Below, in pieces: positions 12,061-23,556 of a stretch of DNA of 64,000 nt. Each line of letters starts with the position of its first letter. The stretch's first letter is position 1. The DNA is taken from positions 11,511,213-11,575,212 of the forward strand of contig NC_063264.1 in NCBI RefSeq assembly GCF_019578655.1, given 5' to 3'. The notes under the pieces are model-generated. The model did no database searches, was not told the origin of the DNA, and was given only the letters and a program-made list of their open reading frames with translations. A program made the position numbers and the translations under genes. This DNA comes from Ricinus communis (lineage: Eukaryota > Streptophyta > Magnoliopsida > Malpighiales > Euphorbiaceae).

Positions 12061-12072
12061 TGGTATCAGAGC
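12061..12072 (+). other. Primer binding site, tRNA-Met type
   Basis: TGGTATCAGAGC lies 4 bp after the LTR end. It is complementary to the 3' end of plant initiator tRNA-Met, the usual primer for this class. Confidence 0.9.
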
Positions 12073-12244
12073 TTAGGTTTAGATTTCCTTCGACCTAGGT
12101 TAAGATTCTTGGTACTGTGGAGCTAGGATCAAGTCTGTCTTGCTTGTTTTCATTAACTCCATTGCCTCAGCTTTCACTATTAGAAATCTATCATTCTTTT
12201 CTCGTGACTTTGTCTTTGATGCTGTGTTGTGGATGAGTGTTGTA
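12073..12244 (+). other. Leader of the chromovirus, interrupted
   Basis: Sequence directly downstream of the PBS (begins ttaggtttagatttcc). No gag ATG can be followed because an Athila LTR fragment begins at about 12245; gag and most of pol are absent between here and 13474. Confidence 0.5.
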
Positions 12245-13473
12245 GCGAATTCTGAACTAAATTCGGTTTCTCTCTCGAGATAACCGAATTCCTAAACCTA
12301 AGAACCTAAAAGTCCCAAGAACTTATAAAAATCATTAAAAAGATTTCATTTTTAAATTGCCTATTGGAATCTCTTCGTAACGATTGATTCTTAAATTAGC
12401 ATTAAGCTTTAATCCGCCTCTATGAAGCTTTGTTAATTCTTAATTCGGCTAGTTAATTATCCTTATCTCTAAGTGATTAGTAACGAGTTCTTGCTATTCA
12501 AAATTCCAATTGCCAAATGGACTTCTCAATCACATAAAGCAATCTAAACACCATAATTCACAATGTCTCATGAATAATGCATTATCTTATTAATACTGAA
12601 AGCAAGAAGAATACAAAACTAACTCAAACAATCCAACAATATAATATTAAGCCAACATAGTAAAGAAATCCCAATGGATTTAATCAATCTAGCTAAACAT
12701 GTTCATGTTTAAAACAATCTAGGAAATCAATTACAATGGAAGAATAATGAAAATGAAACATGTACACCCGTTCCTCTCGAATTGGATAAACAGCTCCAAA
12801 TCTGGATCTGCACTACGATTAATCTCCGAAATTGCTGCTTGAATTGCTCCACTACTGTTTTGCACTCGGAACCTTGCGATTCCGGGGTTCTTCCTCTCTG
12901 TAACTCTTTCCCGAACTCAACACTGTGCAAAAACCGAACCTGCCGCCAGGGCTCTCTCTCACTCCTTCCTTAGCTAACCCTAAAAAATTCATTTTCCTTA
13001 TATATTTGTTTCAGCACAGCCGTGGTCAAGGCCGTGCTGGTCAGCAAGGCCGGAGTGCAGGCCGTGCTGAGACTGTGGATCTCACCAAGTAGGTTTTCAC
13101 CTTGGCCGTGCCCCCCGCCGGTGCTGGCCACCACGGCCCGTGGTGGCCTCGGAAACCATGCCCAAACCATTATTTTGAAAACCAAGTTTTGATGTTTCGT
13201 CACGGCCAGAGTCCAGGCCGTGATGGTCAGCACGGCCTTGACTCAGGCCGTGCTCAATGTGTGCAACGCGGGCTCTTGTCCAATCTTGATGAATTCTCAT
13301 CCGTTTCAACACGTATTGATCTATAATTGCTTAAACACCTATTACGGTCCTATAATTGCTCCTGAAATGCAAAAGAACACAAAACAAAGGTGATCTGGGA
13401 ATAAAAGCACAATAATTGTTAAGAACATACGCAATAATATGCAAGCAAATATGTGTAAAACTATAAACATCAG
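12245..13473 (-). repeat. Athila LTR fragment (subfamily II)
   Basis: Collinear with 57690-58878: gaattc..ggtttctctctcgag, the 'gtctcatgaataatgcatta' segment, the 'cattttccttatatatttg' TATA region and then the palindromes (cagcacagccgtggtc, ggccaccacggcccgtgg) at 13015-13255, ending ...ataaacatca at about 13473. About 320 bp of the LTR that should precede it on the plus strand is missing. No PBS or PPT adjoins it. Confidence 0.75.
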
Positions 13474-14225
13474 TGGATAAAATTTTTTTTTTTCAAAAGT
13501 AAATGGTGTTAGATTGGGATTCTCTGGATCACAAGCTGAGTTGATGTGAGAATGAATCTGTGGCGCAGTAGACCCCATGTTGGATTATAGAGGAGACTTC
13601 TAGAGTTCAGTCAAAAAGGAAGGATTTGGCGAATGGATTTTTGGTGGGACCCGAGTTGTTTCAGATCTATCTGAGGAGATTCCTTTTTGCCGCGAGCAAC
13701 TGAGGACAGCTTTCAAAAAGCAGAGGAGTGATTCGAACCCGAAGTGGAAGTGCGTGGAGATTTGTATTAGAGAGTATGTAATCCTTAGGCGTCTCATGTG
13801 CAAGAAGTGATGCTGTTTGGTAAGGAAGGCAAGTTATCCCTTCTTGTGTAGAACCCTTGGAATTATCGGCAAGATTGGTGAGGTGGCATGCAAGTCGGAC
13901 TTGCCGCCAAACTTTCTCGCAAGTCAATCTAGTATTTCGTAGGTCTGGGTTGAGGAAGTGTATCTCGATCTATTATTTGTGTTGGAACCTCAATGTACGG
14001 AAGTAAGTGAAGATTTGACTTCCGAGGAGCAGTAAGGCAGGATCGAGGATTCTCAAGTTCGCCAGTTTTGCTCAAGAGTTTTGTCGATTGGCCTTGTGAT
14101 TGAATATTTCTGCCTAGGAAAGTATCCAAGAGGCTAAGCTAGAAATGAGAGGTTCCTAATCTTATTAGTTTAAATCTTAGTGTGGACCTATTTTTCCTTT
14201 AAAAATTCGAGGACGAATTTTTCTT
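13474..14225 (+). pseudogene. Degenerate 3' end of chromovirus pol and 3' UTR
   Basis: Mostly unreadable. Around 14010-14090 a plus frame gives DLTSEEQ-stop-GRIEDSQVRQF, which resembles the DLxYxExPVxILDRxVRxLR segment before a chromodomain. Just before the PPT, 'aattcgaggacgaatttttc' is the usual end of chromovirus pol/3' UTR. Several short minus-strand open frames here are shadows. Confidence 0.4.
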
Positions 14226-14238
14226 AAGGAGGGGAGAA
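14226..14238 (+). other. Polypurine tract of the chromovirus
   Basis: AAGGAGGGGAGAA directly precedes the LTR start TGTAATACCCG at 14239. Confidence 0.85.
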
Positions 14239-14700
14239 TGTAATACCCGAAATTTTCCTTTAATAATGATAAAGTTAAAAATAAATTATATTTTTGGTTA
14301 TTCAAATCTTTCTCCCAAATGAATATATATCAATTAAGTTCTATATTTTTGTCTTTTGCTTATTTATAATGGATCTCTGTTGAGCTTATTGAATTCAATT
14401 AATTACTTGTTATGATTTTCTCTCTCTCGAATTTATAGGTTCAATATAATGATATTGGTTCATGCTAGGGTTTTTCATTGATATCTGTTGCATATCTTTT
14501 CTTCTATCTTGAAGCCTTAGTTATGTTTATAAGCATTGAAATTTTTCCAATTTCTCTTAATTTTGTTAAGTAGATACATCTAATATCCCTTTGCATTTTC
14601 TTATTCTTTTAATATGTTTGAAAGAATACAATATGAAAGTAAAGTAAATAATAATACAATGCTAAGAGTTTTTCGCTCTATTATGCTATTCTCATAAAGG
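14239..14700 (+). repeat. Start of the chromovirus 3' LTR
   Basis: Begins TGTAATACCCGAAATTTTCC after the PPT. Its first bases resemble, in the opposite orientation, those of the solo LTR at 59900-61919 (TGTAACACCCGAAATTTTT). The right limit is uncertain; the sequence changes character near 14700. Confidence 0.6.
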
Positions 14701-16707
14701 GTTTGTTGTCCTTTGGAACCAAGAAAGGGGGTTAAATTATGACCTCAAATTATGCAATTGAGTAGTGTTGGGTAATATACAAGGATTTAAGAAAGTTGAA
14801 AGGAGATTTGAAGAGAGTTAGGATTAGAGAAGTTGGCACAAAGGTTTATAGTGGTTCGGGAACAATCCTTCCTACATCCACTCCTCAAGATCACACTTGA
14901 GTATTCCACTATAATATTTAAAATTACAACTTTTGGGTTTTACAAGTTCACACAACAACTTGGTGTTTTCCAAGGCTAACACTAAACCTCTTCCTTTAGT
15001 GAACTAATCCCTGACTAAGTCCCTTAACCCTTACGTATTAATGGTTACTCAACAACTAATTCCTTGTGCTTTAATACATAGGCTCACACAATAATGCTTT
15101 ACACTTTTAGATGAATAATCAATTTCAACTCACTACACTATACAATGAAAGCAATTAGATATAAAGAGTTAAGAAATAAATTCGCAAGAGTTTTAGTAAC
15201 CTAAATCACACACTTAGCTATTGAGTCTTTATGAGGGGTATTTACATTCATACCAGCCTCTTAAATATGTTATAATTTGTCCAAAATTCATTAAATGTAA
15301 GTTTGATGACTTGGCAAACAATTGTCTGAAGTCATGAAAAGAGCCCCGGCACTTTCCAAGCACCCTCGCGCATTCTAAAAACAGACATTGGGGCTCCAAC
15401 GGCTCTAGACACGTGGCTCTAACTTGGCGGCTGATATTTCAATGATTATTAAAAGCTCCTACCTTGTCTGTGGTCAGAAGCGCCATCACTTATTTAGTAA
15501 AAGATGGAGTCCCACACGGGCATGACACGGGAAGAACTTACCCATGTGGACTTTCCTTGTGAAGTCCAGAAAGTGGAAGAATGATGGGAGGTGTGACACG
15601 GGGAGCACACGTCCGTGTGGACTTCTTGTGTGAGTTTGTGAAAATTGGCAGATTGTCTAAGGCATGACAGGGGAAGAGGATATGCTCGTGTGATCTTCCC
15701 GTATGACTCAAATGATGTCTTTAAGTGCGAGTTGATCATAGGACATTACATGCCTATGTGGTCCCCGTGTGGAATATAAATATACATTATTTAAAGGAAC
15801 TTTGAGGGTTTTTTTAGGAGTTCCATCATTTATTCATTTCTAAAAAGAGAAACACTTAGAGACTTAATTCTCCTTCTATTTTCTTAGGGTTTGGATTGGT
15901 TATTTCTCAAGGAAGAACATTAATTCCTTCATTAATTTCTAAGATTAAAGATTTTCATCTCTATTCTTCCATGAATAGTTTGAGATCTTCTTTGCTTAAT
16001 CTTTATTTCTTTGTTGTAATGTTGAGGAACTAATTTCTTACTATTTGGGTTTTGATGAATCCTAATTTACTTTTTATGGATTGATTTAAAGTTAATGCAG
16101 TTAATCTTTTTTTTGAGTTGTTTTGTCCCTTTGATTGCTTAATTGTCTATTTCAATTGATAAGTCGACGTATTAATTGAGATTTCCTTTCATAAACTAAT
16201 TAGAGATAACTTTTTATCAGTTTATCACATCTTAGGGATTGAAGATTGATTGGGATACTAAAGATAGATCTATTAGATCCTTTGGTTTAATACTTCCTAA
16301 ATCTTATTGTCTGACCTAAATGAGTGGGTTTGAGAAGAGATTCCTCTCTCTCCTTTTGGAATTAAGGGTTTAATCACTTGAGAAAGGTTTAAACTTAATT
16401 TGGTGGTGTTCGAACTGAATCCTTGATTGGAATTAATTGCTACTTATTCCATGAAATATTTAACTTATTAGACGAATTCATGAACTAAATAGGCTTTATC
16501 CTTGATAAGTTTACCAATTATTTTAATCTTTGTTTTCAAGATTGTTTTACTTTTAAATATTCTTACACCCAAACAACATTTTGATTACTAAACATTAATA
16601 TATAATTGAAGGTCGTACTTACAATTAAATTCCTAGTGGAATGAGACTCTTATTTATCATATATTACTTAATACGATCGGTTCATTTTGCCGTCTGCAGA
16701 TAACGCG
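14701..16707 (+). repeat. Unassigned LTR-like region with U3-type cluster and TATA box
   Basis: No coding sequence found. It contains a GC-rich cluster of cacgggcatg/cccgtgtgg words at 15495-15770, a TATAAATA at 15775-15782, then an AT-rich leader and a terminal stretch 'acgatcggttcatttt' then 'gccgtctgca' (16673-16699) that looks like the 3' end of an LTR. The arrangement parallels the Athila LTRs but the sequence is different, so it may be a third LTR family. The block at about 14830-14900 (ggttcgggaacaatccttcc) could not be assigned. Confidence 0.4.
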
Positions 16708-18126
16708 TATCGAGGGGTATATTTCTAAGTATGAGAAAATAACTCTATAAGATGGTTATATTTAAAAATCCTACAAAACAACTCCATAAGAGGGATATAT
16801 TTATAAATATAAAATAAAAACTCCATAAGAGGGGTATATTTGTGAGTATGAGAAAGCAACCATATAAGAGGGGTATATTTATGTGTATGAGAAAATAATT
16901 CCATAGGAGTCGTATATTTGTAAAAATGAGGAAACAACCTTGTAAGAAGGGTATATTTATGATTATGAGAAAATAATCCCCTTAGAGAGGAATATTTGTG
17001 TATATGAGAAAACAACCCCATAAGAGGGGTATATTTATAAGTATGAGAGAACAGCCTTGTAATAATAGTATATTTATGAGTATGAAAAATTAACTCCATA
17101 AGAGGGGTATATTTATATGTTTGAGAAAACAACCTTGGAAGAGGAGTATATTTGTGAATATGAGAAAGCAACCACGAAGGAATTGTTTATTTTAAAAAAA
17201 AGAAGGAAACAACCCTTTAACTGGGATATACTTGTAAGTATGAGAAAACAATCCCGTAAGAGGAGATATATTTGTGAGTATAAGCAAATAACCCTGTAAG
17301 AGATGTATGTTTGTAAATATGAGAAAACAACATCGTAAGAGGGGTATATTTATGAGTATGAAAAAATAACGCCATAAAAGAGGTATCTTTATAGATATGA
17401 AAAAACAACCCCGTAAGAGGATATATTAGTGAGTATGACAAAACAACCCTGTAAGAGCGATATATTTGTGAGTATGAGAAAAGAATCATGTTGGTATGTT
17501 ATATTTATAAAAATAAGGAAACAACCTTATAATAAGGGTATATTTATAAGTATGATAAAGTAACTCCTTGAGAAGTGGTGTATTTTTGAGTGTGAGAAAA
17601 AAAACCCCTTACAAGGGGTATATTTATAAAAATGAGGAAACAAACCCCGTAAGAGTGGTATATTTGTGAGTACGAGAAAACAACCCCGTAAGAGGGGTAT
17701 ATTTATAAATATTGAAAAAGAACCACGTAAGAGGGGTATATTTATAAATGTGTGAAAACAACCCTGTAAGAGGGGTGTAATTTGTAGGTTGTGAAAACGC
17801 CGCAATAAGAAAGGGTGTATTTGTGAATGTGAGAAAACAACCTAGTAAGAGGGGTATATTTTGTAGTATGCGAAAACAACCCCGTAAGAGGGGTATATTT
17901 ATAAGTATAAGAAAATAACCCCTAAGAAGGGGTACATTTGTGAGTATGAGACAATCTCGTAAAAGGAATATATTTACAAATATTATAAAATAATTCCATA
18001 AAAGGGGTATATATGTGAGTATGAGAAAAACACCTTGTAAGAGGGGGGTACATTTGTGAGTATGATAAAACGACCCCGTAAGAGGGGTATATTAGTGAGT
18101 ATAAGAAAACAACATTATGAGAAGGG
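16708..18126 (+). repeat. 39-bp minisatellite array 1 (about 36 copies)
   Basis: Tandem degenerate copies of a 39-bp unit whose core is GTAAGAGGGGTATATTTGTG, with an A-rich half containing gagaaaacaac. The unit is 13 codons long, so two minus-strand frames stay open for long stretches (for example 16725-17171) and encode a 13-residue periodic peptide; I treat these as non-coding. The array ends at 18126, where a Tat-type LTR begins. The same unit in the same orientation recurs at 19420-19536, 40790-41430 and 50716-53205. Confidence 0.95.
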
Positions 18127-19419
18127 TGTCAGCATCCATTTTCCAAATCTACATAATAAGGGAATTATGAAAAATCCGATGATGAAAGTTACCATCTTTC
18201 TAGAATCACGGAGATTGAGAAGCGGTGAATTAGAGGAAAGGATAGGATTAATTAAACTTAAGATCACCTTTCCATAATCAATTTGGACCTATTTGACAGG
18301 AAAAATAAAGTTTGAGGGGTAAAATGATAATTTTCATAAGTTCAGGGACTAAACTATTAAAATTTTCAAACTTCTTTTATCCTTAGAGCTAGTCAGCTCT
18401 ATGCACAGCCGAATCAGCTCTACACAGAACCGATTAGCTTACCATAGAGCCGATTTGCTCTACACTGGTTGATTGGTTAATTTTTTAGATTATTATACCG
18501 TTTTACGTGCATTTTCGACCTAAAACGCTAAAAATTAGTAAAAATAAGCTTCTATAAGGTATGTATGATAATTATTGGAATTTTTAAATATTTGTTGATG
18601 ATAATTATTTGAAATTAAAAATAAATTTATTTTTTTGTTTCATATTAATCTAATACGGGGAGGGATAATTACAAATTATTTATTTTAATAAGTCAATAAT
18701 TATCAATACCTCATAGGATTTTCTAACTCTACTCCTATAAATAGAGGAGTATGGCATGGGTCTAGAGAGGAGAGCAACACACATCTAGCTATAGAGACTG
18801 AGCAATAGAGCTGGGTACAAAAATTTATATCATTACATACAAAGAGAAAACCTTAGGCAACCCACTAAGAAAGAACTCCAAAATTAGGAAAACTAAAAAA
18901 GAGATCGACATAAACCTTCGATAACCGAATAAAGGCAAAACTAAATTCTCATCCTCTTTTTGATTCAACAGCTTACTCATCTCCTAAAACTCATAAAATG
19001 ACAATTAACGGTGACAACCGGAGGATTCTAGTACATCAGCATCATCAACATCTCTCTTCTAATTGCTTCAATTCCTTTTTTTTGTAAAAACATGTTAGGA
19101 ATATCATTTTATGATTGTTCTATGAATAGGCTTGGTAATTAAAGCATGACTTGTAATTAGCCTAGACTAGATGGGCCTTGTACATAATTGACTAGTAAAT
19201 TAGGTTAATAAACTTTGAGTATTAGGCTGGACTTCAATAAAACCGGCTAGACTTAGGTGGATCTTGCATGTTCTAGTACTTGATGTGTAGAAATATTATG
19301 CTGCATTTATAGGAAATAGTCTTTGTGTCTTGTTAGTGTGTTCTCGATTAAGTTGAAAAGCCTTGTAGTACCATAGTTGCTAAAGACACTTGGGTTCTTG
19401 CTCGAAACCGCTGCCCACA
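18127..19419 (+). repeat. Tat-type LTR 1, internally deleted, inside the array
   Basis: Starts TGTCAGCATCC and ends about CCCACA. It aligns with LTR 2 at 19537 at both ends (the start block 'gaaattatgaaaa', and the end block 'gatgtgtagaaatattatgc') but lacks roughly 0.7-0.9 kb from its middle. Palindromic words around gagccgat/ggctct lie at 18385-18475, with a strong TATA box CTATAAATAG at 18735-18744 downstream. The 39-bp array resumes in phase after it. Flanks are aaggg and agggg, a possible imprecise target duplication. Confidence 0.65.
18735..18744 (+). promoter_or_regulatory. TATA box of Tat-type LTR 1
   Basis: CTATAAATAG, about 260 bp downstream of the gagccgat-type repeats. The related LTR at 59028-59899 has CTATATAAATAG at 59335-59346 on the minus strand at the equivalent place. 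Confidence 0.65.
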
Positions 19420-19536
19420 AGGGGTATATTTTTTTGTATAAGAAAACAACACAATAATTGGGGTATAATTTTTAGTATGTGACCATTGTAAAAGAGGTAT
19501 ATTTGTAAGTGTGATGAAATAACATTGTAAAAGCGG
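19420..19536 (+). repeat. 39-bp minisatellite array 2 (three copies, 117 bp)
   Basis: Exactly three unit lengths between LTR 1 and LTR 2, in the same orientation as the other arrays and beginning and ending at the same point of the unit (before tatatt). Confidence 0.85.
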
Positions 19537-21480
19537 TGTTACCATCCATTTTCTGAACCTAGATATCGAGGAAATTATGAAAATTCCTATGATGAAAGTT
19601 ACTGCATTTCACTAGTCTCAGGAGATGGGGACCGGGAGAACCTGAGGATAAGGTTGAGTTTTATCTAATAAAAATTTACCTTTCTAAAATTAATTTTGAT
19701 TTAATTATCAAGAAAAAAGTGAAGTGTCAGGGTTAAAATGATAATTTTTCAAGTTCAGGGACTAAATTGTAAACTTTTTTTGAACTTTTTCTCTTTAGAG
19801 CCCATCAGCTCTACATAGAGCCGATTAGATCTACATAGTGTTGATTCGCGGTTTTCTTGATCTGATGTCGTGTTTTGACATTTTAACATCCAAAATGATT
19901 TTCTAGAACGTTTTCTGTGGATAAATATGGAATTTTATTTGATTTTATCAGACATAATCTTTGAGAAATTTAAAATATATCGATCTGGTTCTAGGGTTTC
20001 CTAAACCATAACCATATATATATATGTATGTATATATATATATATATATATATTTAACTCCTAGGTCTAGGGAGCAACACATACCAATTGTAAGCTACAG
20101 TTACACACACTGACTCTTAGAAACTTTTAGCAGTTAATATACTTTTTGAGAAAAGAAAATACAGAGAGTTGAGACACTAAGAAAGAACTAAGAGAATTAG
20201 AAAGTTTTATGTAAGAGAACAACATAAGCCTTTTCATATCCCAAGTAGTAGTGGATCCTTAACCGATCTCCAATTCAACTGCATCATCGTCTCTTAAGAC
20301 TCACAGAACAGCCAACTACGATGACAACCTGAGAGTTCCCTAGCATCATCATCATCCACATCATCTCTCAAAGCTAGTTCTTTTTATGCTTTTCTAAGAA
20401 CATGATTGGTGTTATTTTTATTGAATTATATTTTTTATATGATTAGAATGGTTTCTTTTGGATGATTACATGTTATAATATTACTGGAATTGAATCTGAT
20501 AATACGAACTTCTAGGGAACTGAATATGGTAATAGGAATATGTAGGGGTTTAATTATTTTATTTCCTTTAATTTTAGTAACATGATTAGGATGTTAGATT
20601 AGATATATAATTCTTCAATGACTTGATAGTTAAATGTTTTCGAAATTGCATTATCAAAATCTAATATTTAGTTGTTTCTTCTATAATGCTAGTCTAGATA
20701 TTTTAGGGTTTGCATGTTCTACTTAGGGTTTTCTTAGTTAATTTTATGTTCTTTTTTGTTTTCTAATTAATTTTACATGTTTTAATTCATTTCACATTTC
20801 CTGTGCATGTGTGATTGGCTTCGGAGCATCGGATCAAGGGAAGAACTGCAAAAAATCACCCGCCAAAGCCCTAAAGCTTATCGGCTTAATGCAGAACTGA
20901 TTTGACTCTTTGCTCATAGCCGATCGGCTCTACACCCCGAAACCCTAAATTTCGGCCATTTATGAATATTTAATGTATTTCTTTACTTTTGTACTTAGTT
21001 TTAGGTTTTTTTCTCTTTTCCTTTTTAGTTGTAGGCGGGTTGTAATCGTTAGGTTTATTTCTTGCACCTTATTTTGCTTATTTTTTGCTTATTGTATAAT
21101 TAAACAAGTGTTGTGTGATAAATTAACTAAAATGGGCCAAATAAATTTAGTCCTTCAAATTGGACCTGGCATGAAAACTGTAGTTTATTAAATTAATTAA
21201 GATGGTAATTGGGCTTTAATCTAAAATCTATATAGACTTAATAGGTTTTACCATGCTTAGTTAGGTTAAAATTGGGTCATATTATATTTAAGATCACTAA
21301 TTGGGCCTCTAAATAGAAAGTAGTTAATTAGGCTTAACAGGGTTAGTTATTAAAGCATAATTTGTAATTGGGCTAAACTAGGCGCGCTTGTACAAAATTG
21401 ACTAGTAATTTAGGTTAATAACTTAGGTAGACCTCACATTGATGTGTAGAAATATTATGCTATATTTATAGGGAGTAGTA
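19537..21480 (+). repeat. Tat-type LTR 2 (5' LTR of a plus-strand element)
   Basis: Starts TGTTACCATCC. Features in order: a 'gttcagggactaaa' block, gagccgat words at 19795-19860, an (AT)n TATA-like run at 20013-20054, a second palindrome agccgatcggct at 20920-20935, and an end block near 21440 shared with LTR 1. A gag-like remnant follows it. The exact right edge and the PBS were not identified, so the end is approximate. Confidence 0.6.
20013..20054. repeat. (AT)n microsatellite
   Basis: An uninterrupted run of at/ta dinucleotides with two tg interruptions, in the promoter part of Tat-type LTR 2. Confidence 0.9.
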
Positions 21481-21519
21481 ATACTAAAATTAAAGAAAAA
21501 TATACAGAAATAAGGAAAT

Positions 21520-22126
21520 TGGCTTTCGGATCCTTAAGAATGCTGAAGAGATGTCCAACGAAGAGCTAATGAACAAGATGTCGAAATCTTTAAGAATGTT
21601 GTCATCGATAACTTGAGGGGTGTGATTTGGGAAGAGCTCTAGCAACTCTTGGCTGGGATGGCTGCAGACCAAGTCCCAATTGCTGCTCCTGTGGGCCGGT
21701 TAATCCCCTTATTACTGTTGACCCGGCTGTGGTTGCCGTTGAGACTACTGCTGCTGCAACTAATGTTAATGCTAATGCTGAAGACCCAGCTAGAAGGAGA
21801 GTGCCCCGAAAATTTTAGCACTTTGATGAGTTTATGCTAGAATAGGAAAATAGGGAGACTGCCCTTACCACCAATAAGGCTGTGAATGGACTGAGCACTC
21901 GGCTTGATAAGATGCAGGGTATGCTAGAAACCAAAGGTTTTAGAGCCTACCTATGATTTCAAGGAAGTAGTTTTAATAAAAGAAGACAAGCTTCCTGCGA
22001 AGTTTAGAATGCTCGAGATGAACAAGTTCAACGGGACTGGTGATTTGAAGGTTCATTTGAAACAATATGTAACCATCATTAAAACTACTCAATTGAGCAA
22101 GACCTAGATTGTCAAGCTATTTATGT
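21520..22126 (+). pseudogene. Gag fragment of the Tat-type element
   Basis: A plus frame near 21965-22125 reads KFRMLEMNKFNGTGDLKVHL then KQYVTIIKTTQLSKT, the start of a Ty3/gypsy gag domain (the motif xFNGTGDPxxHL is typical). An upstream frame at 21551 begins MSNEELMNKMSKSLR. Stops interrupt it, and at about 22127 the sequence passes directly into an Athila LTR. Gag would form the particle shell. Assignment to the Tat lineage rests on the adjoining LTR, not on the gag sequence itself. Confidence 0.55.
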
Positions 22127-23543
22127 TATCTATCGATGCAGACTAGCACTAATGGCGAGTATCAAGGTCGTATTATCGAGAAAGGTGATCCTAGAACTAC
22201 TATAGTGTTTTATTTTATGTAACCTTAACAAAATGGATAAAGTTACTATTCTATGACTAGATGCAAGCTAAGTGATTAAATAAATGTCAAACAGTCTGCA
22301 AAGATTTAGTGAAACAATCAAAGGGAGAAAGCAAACCCAAGGGAACCTAAGCTAGTTGGATTTTAGTGAAAGTAGAGATTATATTGATTACCAATTGTGA
22401 TTACCCGTGAGCGGATTCTAAATTAAATTCGATTTCCATCTCGAGAACATCGAATTCCTAAACCTAAAAACTTAAACGAAGGAATCTCTTCGTAATGATT
22501 GATTTTAGGTTAGCCTTAAGATTAATCCACTACTATTAAGAGTTGTTAATTCTTAATCCGGCTAGTCAATTACCCTTATCTCTAAGTGATCATTAACCAG
22601 TTTTTGCTATTCAAATTTCCAATTACTAAATGAATTTCTCAATTATATAAAGCAATCTAAACAACACAATTCACAACGTCTCATGAATAATGCAATTTCT
22701 TATTAATAATAAAAGCAAGAAGAATACAAGCATTCATAATCAAAATCTCATAAACATTAAAATGCAATCCAACAACAAAGGAACCCCAATGGGTTCAATA
22801 GCTCTAGCTACTCATGCTAACAAATAACATAAAATAAGGAACAAATACAGAAAAGCAAATTGATAACATGTACACCCTTCTTCTTCAAGTCAGATGAACA
22901 GTCCTAAATCTCCAAATCTAAATAATGAACCTCAAATTGCCTCTAGAATGCCTCCAAATCCACTCTTGATCTTCAATGTGATGCTTAAACCACTAGAATC
23001 TGTCCTTCAATATGCAAAAATAGTCTCCCAAAGTCGAATATCGAAGTCTGAAAAAGGGTGGCTCGCACGTGTATGTGAGATCTCAAGTTAGAAAATTGAA
23101 CCCTAGCAAAATAATTCGATTTTGCCTATATAATTGTTCCAGCACGGCCGTCCAAGTCGTGCTAGACCTTTGAGTCCCGAAAAATAGCTCTTCTCCTTGA
23201 CCGTGCCCTCGCCGGTGCTAAGCCACCACGGGCCGTGATGGAGGCCATGGTGGCCTTGGAAACCGTTCTAAAATGACACTTTTGAGGGTCAAATGTCAAT
23301 GGTTCAGCACGGCGAGAGTCCAAGCCGTGCTCAACCTTGAAATGGTAGCCTTTGCTCAATTTTGATGGATTCTGCTCCATATTTGCACGTATCTCCTTCG
23401 ACTACTGATAATGTCCATCGATGGTCACCTAAAACATGAAAGGAATCAAAAAACAGGTGATTCTGGCATAAAACAGGATAACTATGCACAAAAATGGAAG
23501 TAATTAGGATATAAACAAATGTAATACAATGCATATTAAATCA
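22127..23543 (-). repeat. Athila 3' LTR (subfamily I) of the composite element
   Basis: Right end ...ATTAAATCA abuts a polypurine tract, so in minus orientation this is the 3' LTR. The left end lacks about 40 bp including the terminal TG, compared with 33186. Palindromic words lie at 23140-23340 and a TATA-like CTATATAA on the plus strand near 23115. It shares long blocks with 33186-34561 (for example 'ccactagaatc', 'gtggctcgc') at moderate identity, and is inverted relative to 29546-30636. Confidence 0.8.
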
Positions 23544-23556
23544 CCCTACACTTAAG
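23544..23556 (-). other. Polypurine tract of the composite Athila element
   Basis: CTTAAGTGTAGGG on the minus strand, adjoining the LTR TG. It matches the tract at 791-803 except for one A/G change. Confidence 0.75.

Noticed and set aside
13097..14129. Several minus-strand ORFs of 66-87 residues
   Set aside because: They overlap an Athila LTR fragment and degenerate chromovirus sequence read from the plus strand; no similarity to anything I recognise.
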